This document shows positions 22,085 to 33,702 of a DNA stretch of 64,000 nucleotides, piece by piece. Position numbers and translations under genes: made by a program. Every line of letters begins with the position of its first letter. The first letter of the stretch is position 1. The notes beneath the pieces were generated by a model, which saw only the letters and a list, made by a program, of their open reading frames with translations, was not told the origin of the DNA and did not search any database. The stretch spans positions 3,720,001-3,784,000 of the forward strand of contig NC_085890.1 of assembly GCF_035222375.1 (NCBI RefSeq). Reading direction: 5' to 3'. This DNA is from Podospora pseudocomata. Lineage: Eukaryota; Ascomycota; Sordariomycetes; Sordariales; Podosporaceae.

Positions 22085-25000
22085 ATTGATATTGGACCAA
22101 GGGTGGGCATGTACAGCACGATCTGCCCTTGCAGGCCAGAAGGCCGGTGGTTGTGACTTGGTATATGCGGTTAAAGCTTTCTTTTAAAGAGTTGTATTCG
22201 TTTGTTTTCGCGTTCCGAAGTTTGCGGATTGCGACCGGTACCTTTTAGCGACTTGCTCCAGGTCCGTACAATCTGGGACATCGCAATGCAGGGTGGAAGA
22301 AAATCAGAGGCGGTTGAATTTCTTCGACTCTTCCCACAACATCAGTCCCTGATATCGTCAAAGTCCAAAGGAGCCGAGCACGTACCTGCATTGTGAAGGA
22401 GAACAGTGTATCATCCAACACCGTCTTCCCTCTGGCCCTGTCGAGAAAGAAGAATACAGTAGCTCCAGAACCTCCTCGCAGACCATGTCGGCTCTTGGAT
22501 CCCCACCTCAGCATACAACGTGCCGCCTGGAGATAACAAGGCTTCTGGTTGCTTGTCAAAGGATACCGAGTACCTTGACGAACAGCCTCCAAGTATTTCC
22601 GATGAGCTTGGTTGCTGAGGTGGGGATGCGAGAACGCAATCGGGAGTGCGATGTTCTGGCGGAAGGATACTGCCTGGTGATCAAGACAAAGGCTGCCAGA
22701 AAGTTAGTAAGTACTGCAGCTTCAGCATTCGGCATTCACTCACCGTTCGACGGTCGATGCAGAGGGAAGGCAAAAACTGGAAGAAGTGAAGAAGAGAGTG
22801 GCCCGCGCTGAATCCCCCAGGCCAGTGATGGTGGGCCCACAGCACTCATGTGTGTCCGTCAATGAAGACAGACACAACATGAAACTTGAAATGGTACTGC
22901 TGCCCAAGGCCATCACTGGCCTTCACAGAGAATTGAATGTACAGGGTTTGATGGATGGAAAAGAAAGAAGCAGAGCACAACAGTTGAGCAGATGGCGGAT
23001 TTAAAGCCAGCTTCAACCCCTCACCAGTCCAGCTCCAAAACACAGTTTTACTTGCACCAAGCAATTGCCTCAACTGCAAAGTACAGTCTCTGTTATCTCA
23101 ACTGTAATTTTGATTGGGTGTATATGGGGGTATACAAGCTGCACGTTTGCTTCCATTGGAATGATTTTGACCACTGTCTTCGGTCGATGATGCCGATGCA
23201 ATTGGCTGCCCTACTTTTTCTACCGCCCTCGGCAATAGCATGGACTGAATATCCGGGCGACAACACACAAGGCACTTCACATGGCTCACAGCAAACTGTA
23301 GGCCCCCCGCAGTCATCCAACGAGGTCAGGCGGTGCAAGCATCGTCAGTGTAACCCTCACTTGGTATGTCAACTGCGGCCCGTTCGGGACATGTCGCTGG
23401 CGGCTGCGGGGCCGTGTTCACCATCGTTCTGCTCCCGAACGACCCCGCACCGGTGATGGAAACAAACCAACAATCTGGGAGCCTGAACCGGCCCGTCCGG
23501 TTGGTCCTGATCCGTTAGGCCCAGTCCGCGTCCTTTGGAAGAAGGCCTGCTCTGCTCTGCCTGCACGTGGTTTTTTTTTAGCCTTTAGGTTTCGGTTTGT
23601 GCCTTGTCGGTTGCGAAACAATCCGCCGGCACACGGGGCCCCACCCGTAGGGCTGATCAGCCCCCAACACACTGTCATCGTCAACATGTTCATTTTGTTC
23701 TAGAACTCACAAGGGAAAGCTTTGGTAAGCGTGGTAAAGATTACAGAAATAAGGAATAACCTACCTGCATGTCGTTACACGCAGCTGTGGGAGGTTATCA
23801 GATCATGTCGTGCAACGTGGACCAATAATTCCCGTCTCCGTCCTCACCAGCAAAAGTATTCCTTCCTCGTCACTACATACCCACGACGTTCGGACAACAG
23901 CGATTAGCGCGCTTACCCCAACCAATCCAACCCTTCTATTCGTAACCCTTCACCTAGGTAACTACCATTCCAAGCAGTCCTTGCAACTCCTACCGCAACC
24001 TCCAGTTCCCCATAGAACTTCCCCCCCTTCACTAGCGCGCGCAGTAAGGCAGATTTCCGCTAGAGTCACGCTTCTTGGCTCTGTATACAACAATCCTTCT
24101 GCTCCCAAATTCCCCCCATTCCGGTTATTTTCCACCCAATCACCTCCCCCATGACCGTTGGATCTGTTGGTGGCCAGGCACGGCCAGGCTGCGGCACAGG
24201 GAAACCTTAACCCTTTCAGCGGAGTGGGTTGAGGTGGGGGGGCAACTGGTGGCTTGGCGTGAAACAACATATACGCCCTACATGGTTGGAAAACTAGAGA
24301 AGCCACACGGCATGGCTTGCAAAATGTTTCCCTTTTTGAACTGAGAAAGGGTTGTCCCGACTGCCGAGTAGGCACCCGCGGCATTGTCAGTGGTGCCGCT
24401 GTCTCGGGTCTCAGCTCGAAGTGGGGGGTTTGTGGTGGGAAGGGAGGAGCTAAACCTCGACGTCAAGGTCGAGCTTAAGCAACAGTAAGGTAGCTGATCT
24501 CAAACTAACGGGTCTCATAACCCAATCAGTTGACATATTGTTTAATCCTCTCTACAACGGTGTCATGGCAGGATTTTGTCGTCAAAGTCTGCCATATTCC
24601 ACAGTGACGCGGCAGTAGGATTTTAGCTGTAAACCACCCCATCCTACAATACCACCTTGGCACTGGAAGGATTTACATGGGATTTATCACCCTACAGGAA
24701 CCGAGCCCGGCATCTAGATCACATCACAGACGTTGCCCAGCAATACCCAGTAACTGAAGTTGAAATCGCGCGATTCAATTGGCAAAAGTGGTGTAAAAAG
24801 AAGCGAAGCTGTAAAAGTAGGTATAGGAAAATCCCCCGTCGTGCACCCATCCTCCCGTCGTACCCAGCAGATCCTCCTAACTGTTCTCCATGCAAATGCC
24901 CTTGGGGGCTGCCCGATTGAATCCAGCCAACCGGGCGTATCTAGTAGATGCCAATGTCTCTCCCCGACTGCTCGAGAACCGCCCGTCTATGATCTAATGT

Positions 25001-25099
25001 GTCATGCAAGTCGCTATGCTGATGCTGTAAATGAAATGGTTTGAAACGAGTGTGTATGGGAGTTGACCTCCTCAGTGTTGAATAACCCGGATAATACGT
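22085..25099. other. Gene-poor stretch, about 3 kb
   Basis: Many short frames on both strands, none with family motifs or credible splice chains. The promoter of the C2H2 gene at 22084 lies at the left. I see no terminal repeats or transposase remnants. Confidence 0.45.
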
Positions 25100-25334
25100 T
25101 TATTTCTAGCATGATGTTAGCAAAAACCCGACTGGCAAATGTTGCCATAGCAGTACTCACCCCGCCAGACGATGAACCACCGGAAGAGTTTGAAGAAGAC
25201 CCCCCTGACGAACTGCCAGAGCTGGAACCGCCTCCATATGGGGTGAAGACGACATCAGGCCTGACGATGCTGAGGGCCGATCCGTGCTTGAGGATGTCAT
25301 CCCACTTGGTGCTTGAGCTGTCGGATCCAGACAT
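25100..25334 (-). CDS. Putative 59-aa Gly/Ser-rich small protein
   Basis: Exon 1 (25334-25161) and a tiny last exon (25105-25100, one Lys codon and stop) are split by a 55 bp intron with GTGAGT donor and CTAG acceptor. The protein starts MSGSDSSSTKWDDILKHG, continues ALSIVRPDVVFTPYGGG and ends in a 25-residue run of Ser/Gly with a few Asn. The N-terminal half is compact with WDDIL and VRPDVVF, which looks like a conserved peptide and not random frame. No signal peptide. I do not recognise the family. If the intron is not used, the frame runs 28 residues further to 25014. The gene stands alone in a gene-poor region. Confidence 0.45.
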
Positions 25335-27675
25335 TTTGCTGAGTTGAAAGATGTTTTGACTGGGAAGAGGCGAGGTTGGCGAGGTGTGTAGTCGATGACT
25401 AGTAAGCTGAGTGAAGGCGGGCGTTGGCTTGAGGTGAGAGAGCTTGTTGATGTTCTTGTGATCGCTGGTGCTTGCTGTTGATGATGTTAGCTGTTGAGAT
25501 GACGGTGGAGGGTCCATGGCTTTATATCGAACTTGGTCTGTGAGAAGACCACGCAGAGGCGATGTTGAATACAGGTGCCTAATCCTAGATTGATTCGAAA
25601 AGTTGATTCACAGTTGACTTTTTCCAGGTGACTCTGAAAGAAAAAAAACCCTTTCTCCTTTGGTAATCGAGACTTGAGTCCAGGCATTCCGCGATTGGTG
25701 AGTATCCTTGATTACCTAACCCATCTCGAGCCTAAGGACTCGAGTCCGAGGTGTCCAATCCTGAGGCTCTCCAAACATTTGCTCTTCTTCTGTCGGTATA
25801 AGTCAAAAGGGGGCAATGTATGCACAAGTCCGAGGTGGCCCGCACACCGTCGTGCTGTGCTATGCTATTTGCAGCCATGGTCGAAGGCACGGAGATAGCC
25901 CGCCTAGTGGCTCAAGTGGTGCTGCTTGCGCCCAGCCCCTCTGAAACCGTCCCAAATACCCCCACATCCCCCAAATGCTGGTCGTGCTGCTGGCAGTAGA
26001 GAGACCCTTACGGCAGTGCGCGCCTGTGCGATGAAAGAACAAATTATCCGAATTGTTGTTTTTTTGGTGTGATATCGCATGTCGTTCGAAGCCTTGCCGG
26101 CGTCTATTGTCAAAAAAAATGTTGTTGGTTCCTTGCCGCTAACCCCGCCAGGCGAGCCCATCCTCCGACTCTCCACACGCCACGCGGCGCCGGGGAGCAG
26201 TACCGAGCCAGATCACCCATTGATCAACCACACCCCAAATCTTCTTGGCCATCATTGAATGTGGCTCGCGTGTAAGGCGTATTCCAAATCACTGGGTAGG
26301 TAGTCATAGAGCTCTAGGGCTGGTGGTCATAAGCCAATCCACTATCAGATGGCACCGCCTGCCTTTCTCTCCACTGTCCTGGTCGATACGGCATCTGGCT
26401 GCCTTCCATCCTGTGTGGCTTGCAACTGTATTTTGTTTCATGGGCACCTACGAGACATACGCTTCTCAAAAATAGTTCCCTCGCAATTGTTTGGGCAATG
26501 GGGCACCGGCACTTCACCGACCTGATGCTCAGGAAGACTGACCTTCTAGCTAGGCAAGCTGTCATACATGTCGCATGCGGCGTGTAGGGTCTGTACAGGA
26601 TGGTTAGGAAAATATGATTCAGGTGTTCTCCACCACGCGGGAGAGGTCCTACATACTGACCTCTCGACGGGCCGCAGCTGGGCTCATCCCGCGGCGCCAC
26701 CTTGTCACCCAGGAAATGCTATGGCCAAGCACCAGGTGATAATTCGATCAGGTTCGGTATGTTGCAATGGAACAATCTTGATCTTTCGTATCCCCTGTTT
26801 TTGGTGGTGAAGAAGATAGTGACGGCCACAGATGCCGGCCACCAGCCACATAGATGAGTCAGGTTGCAATATTCCTTCCAGGTTGTACTTCTCCCACAAA
26901 GCTAGCTCCTTCCTTCTGGCCTTCTAACTCGCTCTGGATGCCACCTAGTGAGTCGTCTTTTGGTGATGCCTAAAGGCCGCAGCGACTTCAGGGATAGCGC
27001 GTGTCTGGGCAAACCTCGAATTGTTCGGTAGGGTAAACCCGAAGAGTCCGACTACTGAACAAAGTAGGACTCGCAGCATTCAGTAGACTCCACTATCCTT
27101 GATGACCGTGGCATGGGGCATCAGAACCCGAGATATCCTTGAGCAGCCGACAACTTGACTCGAGCCCAACCACCAGGTCCAGACCATAATAAACCATAAT
27201 ATGCCTTGCTCCTTCTTGTGGTTCCAGGCCGATTTGATGCAAGAAGTGAAGACTGTGTCACCATCCCGCGCCCTTTCTCCCTCGGCGATCCGGAATGCTG
27301 GGCGAAGGATGTCGCAGGAATGTACACCGACCATGCCAGTACATATCAGTAAACTATTGGAGGCTCGGTGCGGAAAGGCATAAGCCAGTCAACTTTGATC
27401 CGGCGTGGCCATCTCGTTTTAAGGGGGTTTCGGTGAGAGGTGTTTGCATTCTTCGCCGACTGCCAAATGCGGAACGTCGGTCTCAGTAATGATGAGACTC
27501 CTTCCCAGCTACCCGAGATACCATCAACGGAAATATTTGCCCATGGGTACTGTCAAGTGAAAATTGGAAGCTGGAATCAACCCCATCCACAACTTCGGCT
27601 CCGAGCCCTACTCCACCTCTCGGCACGGCGCGGAATCCTGACGTACGGCGTCTGCAACGAGGGTGGCGCTCAGGA
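25335..27675. other. Gene-poor stretch, about 2.3 kb
   Basis: Promoter of the small Gly/Ser-rich gene at the left, then about 2 kb with only short unsupported frames. No repeats with clear ends are visible. Confidence 0.45.
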
Positions 27676-28808
27676 TCACAACTCAATTACGACGACATCA
27701 TTCGTCAACTTATTTTGTCTCCCCCCGACCACTGACGCATTGACAAACGTTGTCGCCTTGCTCGCGTCGCTCTTCCCAAACCCAATCACCCTCTTGGCCT
27801 TGTTCCAGCCCACCAATACCGCCATCCAGGCCAGTGTTCCCCATCCGCCCCAACCGATCCTGATATCGTCATATGCCTCTCGCACCCTGTCGAGGACGAC
27901 ATCTACCCTCCCGTGCGCGGCGTGGATGTGCCCGAATACGTGAAGCCGAGGTCGGAGTCGGGTGATTTCTTGCAGCAAATAAGGACAGCCGGCTCGGTAA
28001 AAGTCCCTGCGGTCGAGGTAGAATTTTGGGGGCCCATGGGTGACTACGATCAGGTTGTATTGCGGTGGCAAGGTTGCAAGCTTGGAGTTTTCCCAGAACT
28101 CAGGCGAGGGGTGATATTGAAACGCTGACGGGGTGTAGACTGGTGTGTAAGGGCTCCCGTATACCGTGACTCTTCTTTCGATCCCCTTTGTTACACCTTC
28201 GGGTTCGTGTGGTCCGGCCCTGGTGGGTAGAGTGATTGTCATCGTCGAGTCTTCAAGGTATGTCACACTTCCCCAATTCAAGTCGGCCTTTGTTCTCGTC
28301 GTCTCCCCATAGCGGCGGTCTGGATATCGCTCAAGAAATATTTCATCAAGCAAAACATCGTGGTTCCTGCGATCAGTATCTTGTGGGGATGAGACTGGGA
28401 TGAAAGCCAGTCAAGACCTGCCTGGACCTCGTCAAAGGAGCCACTCTCAGTCAGGTCGCCTGCATGGATGAGGATATCTCCAGGTGGGAGGACAGGTTGG
28501 TGGTTGTGCGTATCAGACACACAGACTATCCGTATAGGGCTTTCATTCGGTTGCTCATTGGAGGTGGATAAAGCTGGCAAATTCGAGATATGGAGGTTCA
28601 AGAGCTTCGTCGTCAGGTCCAGCTTCGGCCGACAGCGTGTCTTGATGTTCATGGCTGGCTGCTGCATCGAGGCAAAATCCGCTTGAGCGGTTCTGGCAAA
28701 ATAGGTGGTTGACCAAGGTTGTGTGCTTGGGTCTATATCCAAGCAACTCGAATTTGAAAGTTGATGCGAAATTTGCGTGATTGAGTTGTTTAAGGTTTGT
28801 TGGCTCAA
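27676..28808 (-). pseudogene. Calcineurin-like metallophosphoesterase with one-base break in the GNHD motif
   Basis: The minus strand encodes a single metallophosphoesterase domain in two frames. The upstream frame (28808-~28364) carries RIVCVSDTHNHQ (metal-binding DxH), GDILIHAGDLTESG (GD motif) and WLSSQSHPHKILIAG. The downstream frame (~28360-27676) continues with HDVLLDEIFLERYPD, VTVYGSPYTPVY, LIVVTHGPP and HVFGHIHAAHG, the remaining metal ligands. The two frames would meet exactly at the catalytic GNHD, where GGAACCACGAT stands in place of GGAAACCACGAT: one A is missing near 28364. An intron ending there would have to remove conserved sequence, so I prefer a true frameshift or a base-call error. 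Everything else is intact, so inactivation, if real, is recent. The family includes fungal DevT/Mpp-like phosphoesterases; substrate unknown. Confidence 0.8.
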
Positions 28809-28990
28809 CTGTTCACCTCATACCATTCGATTGTTGGCTGACCAATCAGCGCAGCGTTTCTCTGTTCGGGCATTCAGCACAGTGCGGCATCTTGACCGAC
28901 CTTCATTGCAAATGTGGCGGGATGGTGTCGATAACTGAGCCTAATTGTGATAAATCTAAAGTAGGACACTTCCAAAATAAGTAGTGGCCT

Positions 28991-29907
28991 ATGTTTTTGA
29001 ATACTGTTGGTATGGGTATTCAGTTACTTGCCTGATGTTCTGGTGAAGGTGGTAATGGGCAGCCCATACAGTGTCTGATCATCCAGGAAGCACTCAGCTC
29101 AACGTTCTAAGCGCGCGTTGTCAAGCACGACCCATGACATTGATACTGTTGGTGACAGCTTGTTTGAGAACATATCGGTTGGTTCATGCGTGTTATTCAA
29201 GTGGTTCAGAATGGGTCTGATTCGGGGCATATCTTCTGTCGTTAGCCGCCGACCGCTTTGAAGAGGAGGAATATGTTGCTCAAGACTCCGACTTTCCAAC
29301 CTTTCCACCTCCGCCTCCCCGACAGATCCTGCAATCTCCTTCCACCTACCGCGACCAGATCCGCCAGCGCAAGTTTGCCTGCCCCCGCGGTGTCTTTGAG
29401 GACTCGCCCCTCTACACGCTATACCGACTCTATGAATTCTTCCTCTTAGACGACCAAATAGCCTACCGCAATGAGCTCGAAGCATTTTGGCGAAAGTCGG
29501 ACCCTTCCTGGACTGTCTCCAAGATCCCAGACCCCAAAGTCGCCGATCCAGGATTTGACTTACCGGTTTTAACAGATCTTGAACGCCACGAACATTACGC
29601 CTTTTTGGCAGGGTGTACCTACATGCTGGTCAAGTCGTTTAACGCGCGTGTCAAGTTGGGGCTTAGCCGGCAGATGAGGTCACTCATGACCCCTGACGAG
29701 GCGGAAGCAGCTCGAAGCGTGCCAATGGAAGAGAGAAGTTGGGAGAGTGTGCCAGAGTGGGCTGAGAATGTCCCGGCGTTGCCCGAGGTGTTGGTTGTTC
29801 CCACGCATGATGGAGAAGTGCTCACTGGGCCGGAGGATATGAGAGCTGATGAGGACTTTTTGAAGAAGGGGATTGTGTTGTGGACGCCGCATATTTATTT
29901 TACTTGA
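28991..29907 (+). CDS. Hypothetical protein (orphan), 5' exon tentative
   Basis: The open frame from about 29246 to the stop at 29907 codes for about 220 residues: ADRFEEEEYVAQDSDF, a proline run, SPLYTLYRLYEFFLLDD, ERHEHYAFLAGCTYML and SWESVPEWAENVPALP. It reads as genuine globular protein, rich in aromatic and charged residues, but I do not recognise a family and see no membrane segment. The frame has no start codon and is preceded by an acceptor (GTTAG at 29245). A 19-base exon MFLNTV at 28991-29009 with a GTATGG donor would supply the start through a 236 bp intron; this join is a guess. It is transcribed divergently from the phosphoesterase at 28808, with only about 180 bp between them. 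Confidence 0.5.
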
Positions 29908-30159
29908 CCATATGTGTATTCTCTGAGGTTGAACGTCAATAGTTGTATGTTATTCCAGGTGCTCAAGGGTGGCTATCCCTTTCACTCTTCATCCTCATTT
30001 CGATAACCATGACACGAAGCCCATCTCCCAGTTTTCCAAACTGATGTCCCCGTGGGAAGGAAGGACGTTTTCTCATGTGCGAGGGAGGCTACTGGTCTCA
30101 AGGCCTGCAAGAGCATCTCAAGAATAAAGCCGGTATCTTTGCTGCCTTGTTGCACGCAC

Positions 30160-31675
30160 CTAACCTGGTTCATATCCACTCTCATCATCGACGTTGGCCC
30201 TGCAACTCTGACTGTCCTTTCTTGACCCACGGCGTTCACGTGGCAGCTTAGGCTGAAGTTCTGGACGTGTAGACTCCACCTCACTGTCGATGCGACTTCT
30301 TGTTGCGCCTCGTGATAGGCTCGGTTTTGGCTTTGTGATGGCTGACGGGCATGAAACCGTCTTGTATAACCATATCTTGAGTCCGTAACTCTTCATTTTC
30401 AAGTCTCGGTTGTGCATCCACAGGTGAACTTTGAGCATTGGACCGGTGTTGGGCGGGACGATTTCGCTCTGCAAAGTGTGAGGGTTAGTAAAGTGATGCC
30501 TGCTCATTTTGGGTGGGTGGCTCGAGATTACCCCTGACAGCTTTGGTGAGATCCACATAGGACTTAATATCCTCCTGTGAGAGAAATCTGTGCACGACGA
30601 CGAAGCTTTCTATCGTATGAAACTCCTCCAGGCCTAGATCGAGTGCTTCAGGATCAACTAGTGAGCGACTGATTTTCGTCCATTTGTTTTGGCGAGGATC
30701 ATTAATCTCCTCGTCATCCCACTCAGGAAACAGTTCAGGGAATTGTGCTCCTTTCAGTGGCAGTGTCTTCTTGGCCTCATTCTGGCTAATCGTTGTGGTG
30801 GGCTCGTTGAATTTTGGTGTGAGCTTCTCTCCTAGTCGACCCCTAGCCTCTCCTTGGCCCTGATTCTTTTCTTGTCGTCTTTGTATTGGTGACGCTTCAT
30901 CATGATTCGATGGATCGGAGTTTCCCTCGTTCCGATCATCACTCTTCTTTTGCGGTCTTTGAAGGTTTATGCCATCTTCGCTATCTTCTGAAGGAGTCGA
31001 CCCATCATCTGGCGAATCCCCATCGCCCCCACCGCCAACCTCATCATCTTCGCCAAATTTAGGCAGTGCAAAAAGCGCCAAATCAGGCTGATGACGTGCT
31101 AGATGTCGGAAGTAGTCCTTAGCTGAGCTGAGCTTCTCCTGGCAAAGCTGGCATATGCACCTTACCCCGAGAGCTTTGGGCTTCCCGCATCCATTTGTTG
31201 CGTGTCTGAAATCGATTGTGGACATTGTGCAATCAGGAGACAAGCATATGTATGGTCTGCGATGGGCCAGCACATGCTTAGTGCATGTTCGGGTGGTTGT
31301 GGCCGTATTCATCATGTAGCACAATGGGCATTCAAACGGCCCATCAGCGGCAGCTTTAGGAATGGGGGGAATTCTCGGCCTATCCCCCGTAAACAACGAG
31401 CTACTGTATGTTGTATCTGTCCGTACTGAGACGGCATCATCTTCGTCTAGTACTGCCCGTTGCAATCTTGGCTTCATTTTGTTCTGATGTTTGAGACGAT
31501 GCGGGATTGATGACGCGACGGTACTTTGTGCAGCTTCGTCGTCCTCGCTTCCCCCCTCAAGGCCACAGGCCAGCTTGTGGTGATGAAGTTCTCTGTACTT
31601 GAAGTACTGCCGCCACCGAGAGATAGCCTTGCCCAAGCGGTCTCTGTCAGATGTGTTAGATAACGGAAACATATC
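30160..31675 (-). CDS. AcuF-like C2H2 zinc-finger protein, N-terminus probably missing
   Basis: Exon 1 (31675-30539) and exon 2 (30468-30160) give 481 aa from the first in-frame ATG; the open frame extends upstream without an ATG to about 31790. RLGKAISRWRQYFKYRELHH, then HKLACGLEG, and the finger region FECPLCYMM...TKHVLAHRRPYICLSPDC, CQLCQEKLSS and FRHLARHQPDLALFALP match the fungal proteins annotated as oxidoreductase AcuF-like C2H2 domain proteins. The middle is acidic and disordered. In that family about 100 residues usually precede the segment FEERDIAHVRDMFP; here they are absent, and the DNA where they should lie codes on the other strand for DUF7580. The last donor is weak (GTCAGG). 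Function of the family is unknown; nuclear location is likely. Confidence 0.7.
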
Positions 31676-31762
31676 GCGGACATGTGCAATATCGCGCTCT
31701 TCGAAAAATGCAGCGTCCACCCAGTTCTTCTGTCTGAATCTGTCGTGGGGAGCCGGTTCTGA

Positions 31763-33091
31763 ATGGTCACAGACAACCGAAACAGACAGTATAGACGGGC
31801 TCTGTTTGTTTTACGACGTTCGGAATACCAACATGAGTTGTCCAGACTGAAGAACGGCATCTCAAGCCTTGAAGACTTACTGGAAATGAGTGTCGAACTA
31901 GAGCCGACTCGCCAACGTCGTTCGCAAGGGAAGGTATACAAGCTTTTGCGCGATGTCTCCGGGAGCATGTAAGGAGCTATTCGATCATCAGTCACATGCA
32001 AATGCCCTGGGCTTCACGATTTTGGGTTGAAGTTGATGAGCCGCCCCATCACTCATCTCCCACAATTCGACGAAGACGAAGAGGTCCTGGGAAGATTAAA
32101 GTTCTCTGTTGCTGTCTCCTCGACATCAACTGGATCTGATACTGGGGGGATTCACCGAGGCAGCGCCAAAATATGGAATCTCTTGTCGCTATCATTGTTG
32201 TCGCCAGCATCTAAAAGTCCCCAACATCCACTTCAACATTGGCAACCGGTGTCAGATTTTCATCGTTGATAACGGCAGACAACCGTCAAAGCCAATCCCG
32301 CCAGTCGGCTGTTCTCGAGAGGATTGATAACTTGTGCCAGAGCATCCGGAAGTCTGGCAAGCAGGCGGCTGGTCAGTGCTGTGGGTGTATTCGTGACCCA
32401 GCACTATCAACTGCCAGGGCCTATCAAGTCTATCCGCTTGGGAACCCAAGCCAAGATGGTGACTGGAATCTAGTTCCCTTACGATCAGTTTTGTCAGGTG
32501 AAGTCCCAGCAGTCTCCCCTTTTCTTTATGGAGACAAGCTGTGGTTGGCCTGGACCATCGCCTCGAGCGTTGCCCAACTCAGGGGTACAGATTGGTAGGC
32601 CAAGTTCACGATCCCACGGCGTTCATATCATGGTTACTAATAACAGACTGGAATAAAGGCATTTTCGCCCACCTACGCATAACGAACTGTATTTAGCACG
32701 TCAGAATGGGGTGATACAGTTTAGAGAAGTGTTCGTTGTGAAACCCTTCCCTAATCTAAAGCCGGTTCTTCGGCCACCGCCAAACGCTACCCACCAAACC
32801 TTACTGCCTCTCGGAGTACTTCTTATTGAAGTCATCTTTGGGCAAGTATTATCGAAAGTCAGGCCAAAAGAGGCAGACCTTCAGAGCATCTTGTCCAGCT
32901 ATGAAGCTGTAATGCAAATTCTCTCGACCGTCAACACATTGGGAGGACCAAACTACTACAAGGCGGTCAGGAAGTGTATCAAGTACGAAGTCTTTGACGA
33001 CAGCGGGATGGGAGGCAATGAGGGACAGAAAGATGTCTTCGTTGGAATACTAAATTTGCTGGAGCAAGATCTGGAGATGGCCATGACTTAG
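31763..33091 (+). pseudogene. DUF7580-domain gene, broken
   Basis: Fragments in order resemble DUF7580 proteins: ALFVLRRSEYQHELSRLKNG, KVYKLLRDVSGSM, SVTCKCPGLHDFGLKLMS, FDEDEEVLGRLKF, GVRFSSLITADN, YGDKLWLAWTIASSVAQL, PPNATHQTLLPLGVLLIE and VIFGQVLSKVRP. The C-terminal half (about 32239-33091) is coherent with one 64 bp intron (32595-32658) that restores the frame. The N-terminal half carries an in-frame TAA at 31970-31972, an apparent one-base loss near 32176 (TGGAATC where TGGGAATC would keep frame) and a second TAA at 32212-32214. The usual first 60-100 residues are also missing. Such proteins are frequent in fungal genomes, often near NLR-like or incompatibility genes; their role is not established. 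Confidence 0.7.
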
Positions 33092-33702
33092 CAATACTTA
33101 CCCAGGTACCTTACCTTTGCCGTGCCGGTTATTTTGTCCAAGTCGTGGGTACTAGGTAGGTAGCCAGTTGATTATGAACGATCCGATTCATCAATTGGAT
33201 TCCATCCGAACAGGAACAGCCGCACCAGAACAAGCAGCACATCAATCACGATCGACCGCCCGGCAAAATGCGTTTTAGGGTGCCTCTCGGGCCGTCAAGC
33301 AAACCGGACAACCGTGTGTGTGCTGCTTTTCAAGTCCCGTCGTGGATGGTGGTGACCATGCAGGGGTTTGGGGCTCCCGGTTGTGTTTCAACATCCACCT
33401 GCAGTGGGATGAAAAGGGGGTCCGTGATGCACACCACTCCCACTTTACACCAGCATAAGATATGATACAGCTTATGATGGTGTGTGGTTGCATTTTGGCT
33501 GTGATGATGAAGGACATGGCGCGCAGAAAGAATGAATAAAAATCGATCGCTCATAACTTGCCCCCAAAAGGTGGGCCACTTGCCCCTTTTCCGTGTCGTG
33601 CCTACTCAGACATTCCTCCGCTGTACCATACTCAACATTGAAGCATCATAGGCTCTGGAAGCCTTCTTTCTACTGACTGCTGTATATGCCCCATCCGCAA
33701 TC
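33092..33702. other. Intergenic, possible 5' exon of the next gene
   Basis: About 600 bp. Just before the next gene's ATG the frame reads EAFFLLTAVYAPSA, which looks like a signal peptide core, preceded by an acceptor-like CATAG at about 33646-33650; an unidentified upstream exon may therefore lie here. Confidence 0.4.

Noticed and set aside
31763-31980. Upstream exon of the AcuF-like gene on the minus strand (ANDVGESALV...)
   Set aside because: A GTAAGT...CAG pair keeps one frame open, but the plus strand of the same DNA matches DUF7580 much better and no start codon is reached.
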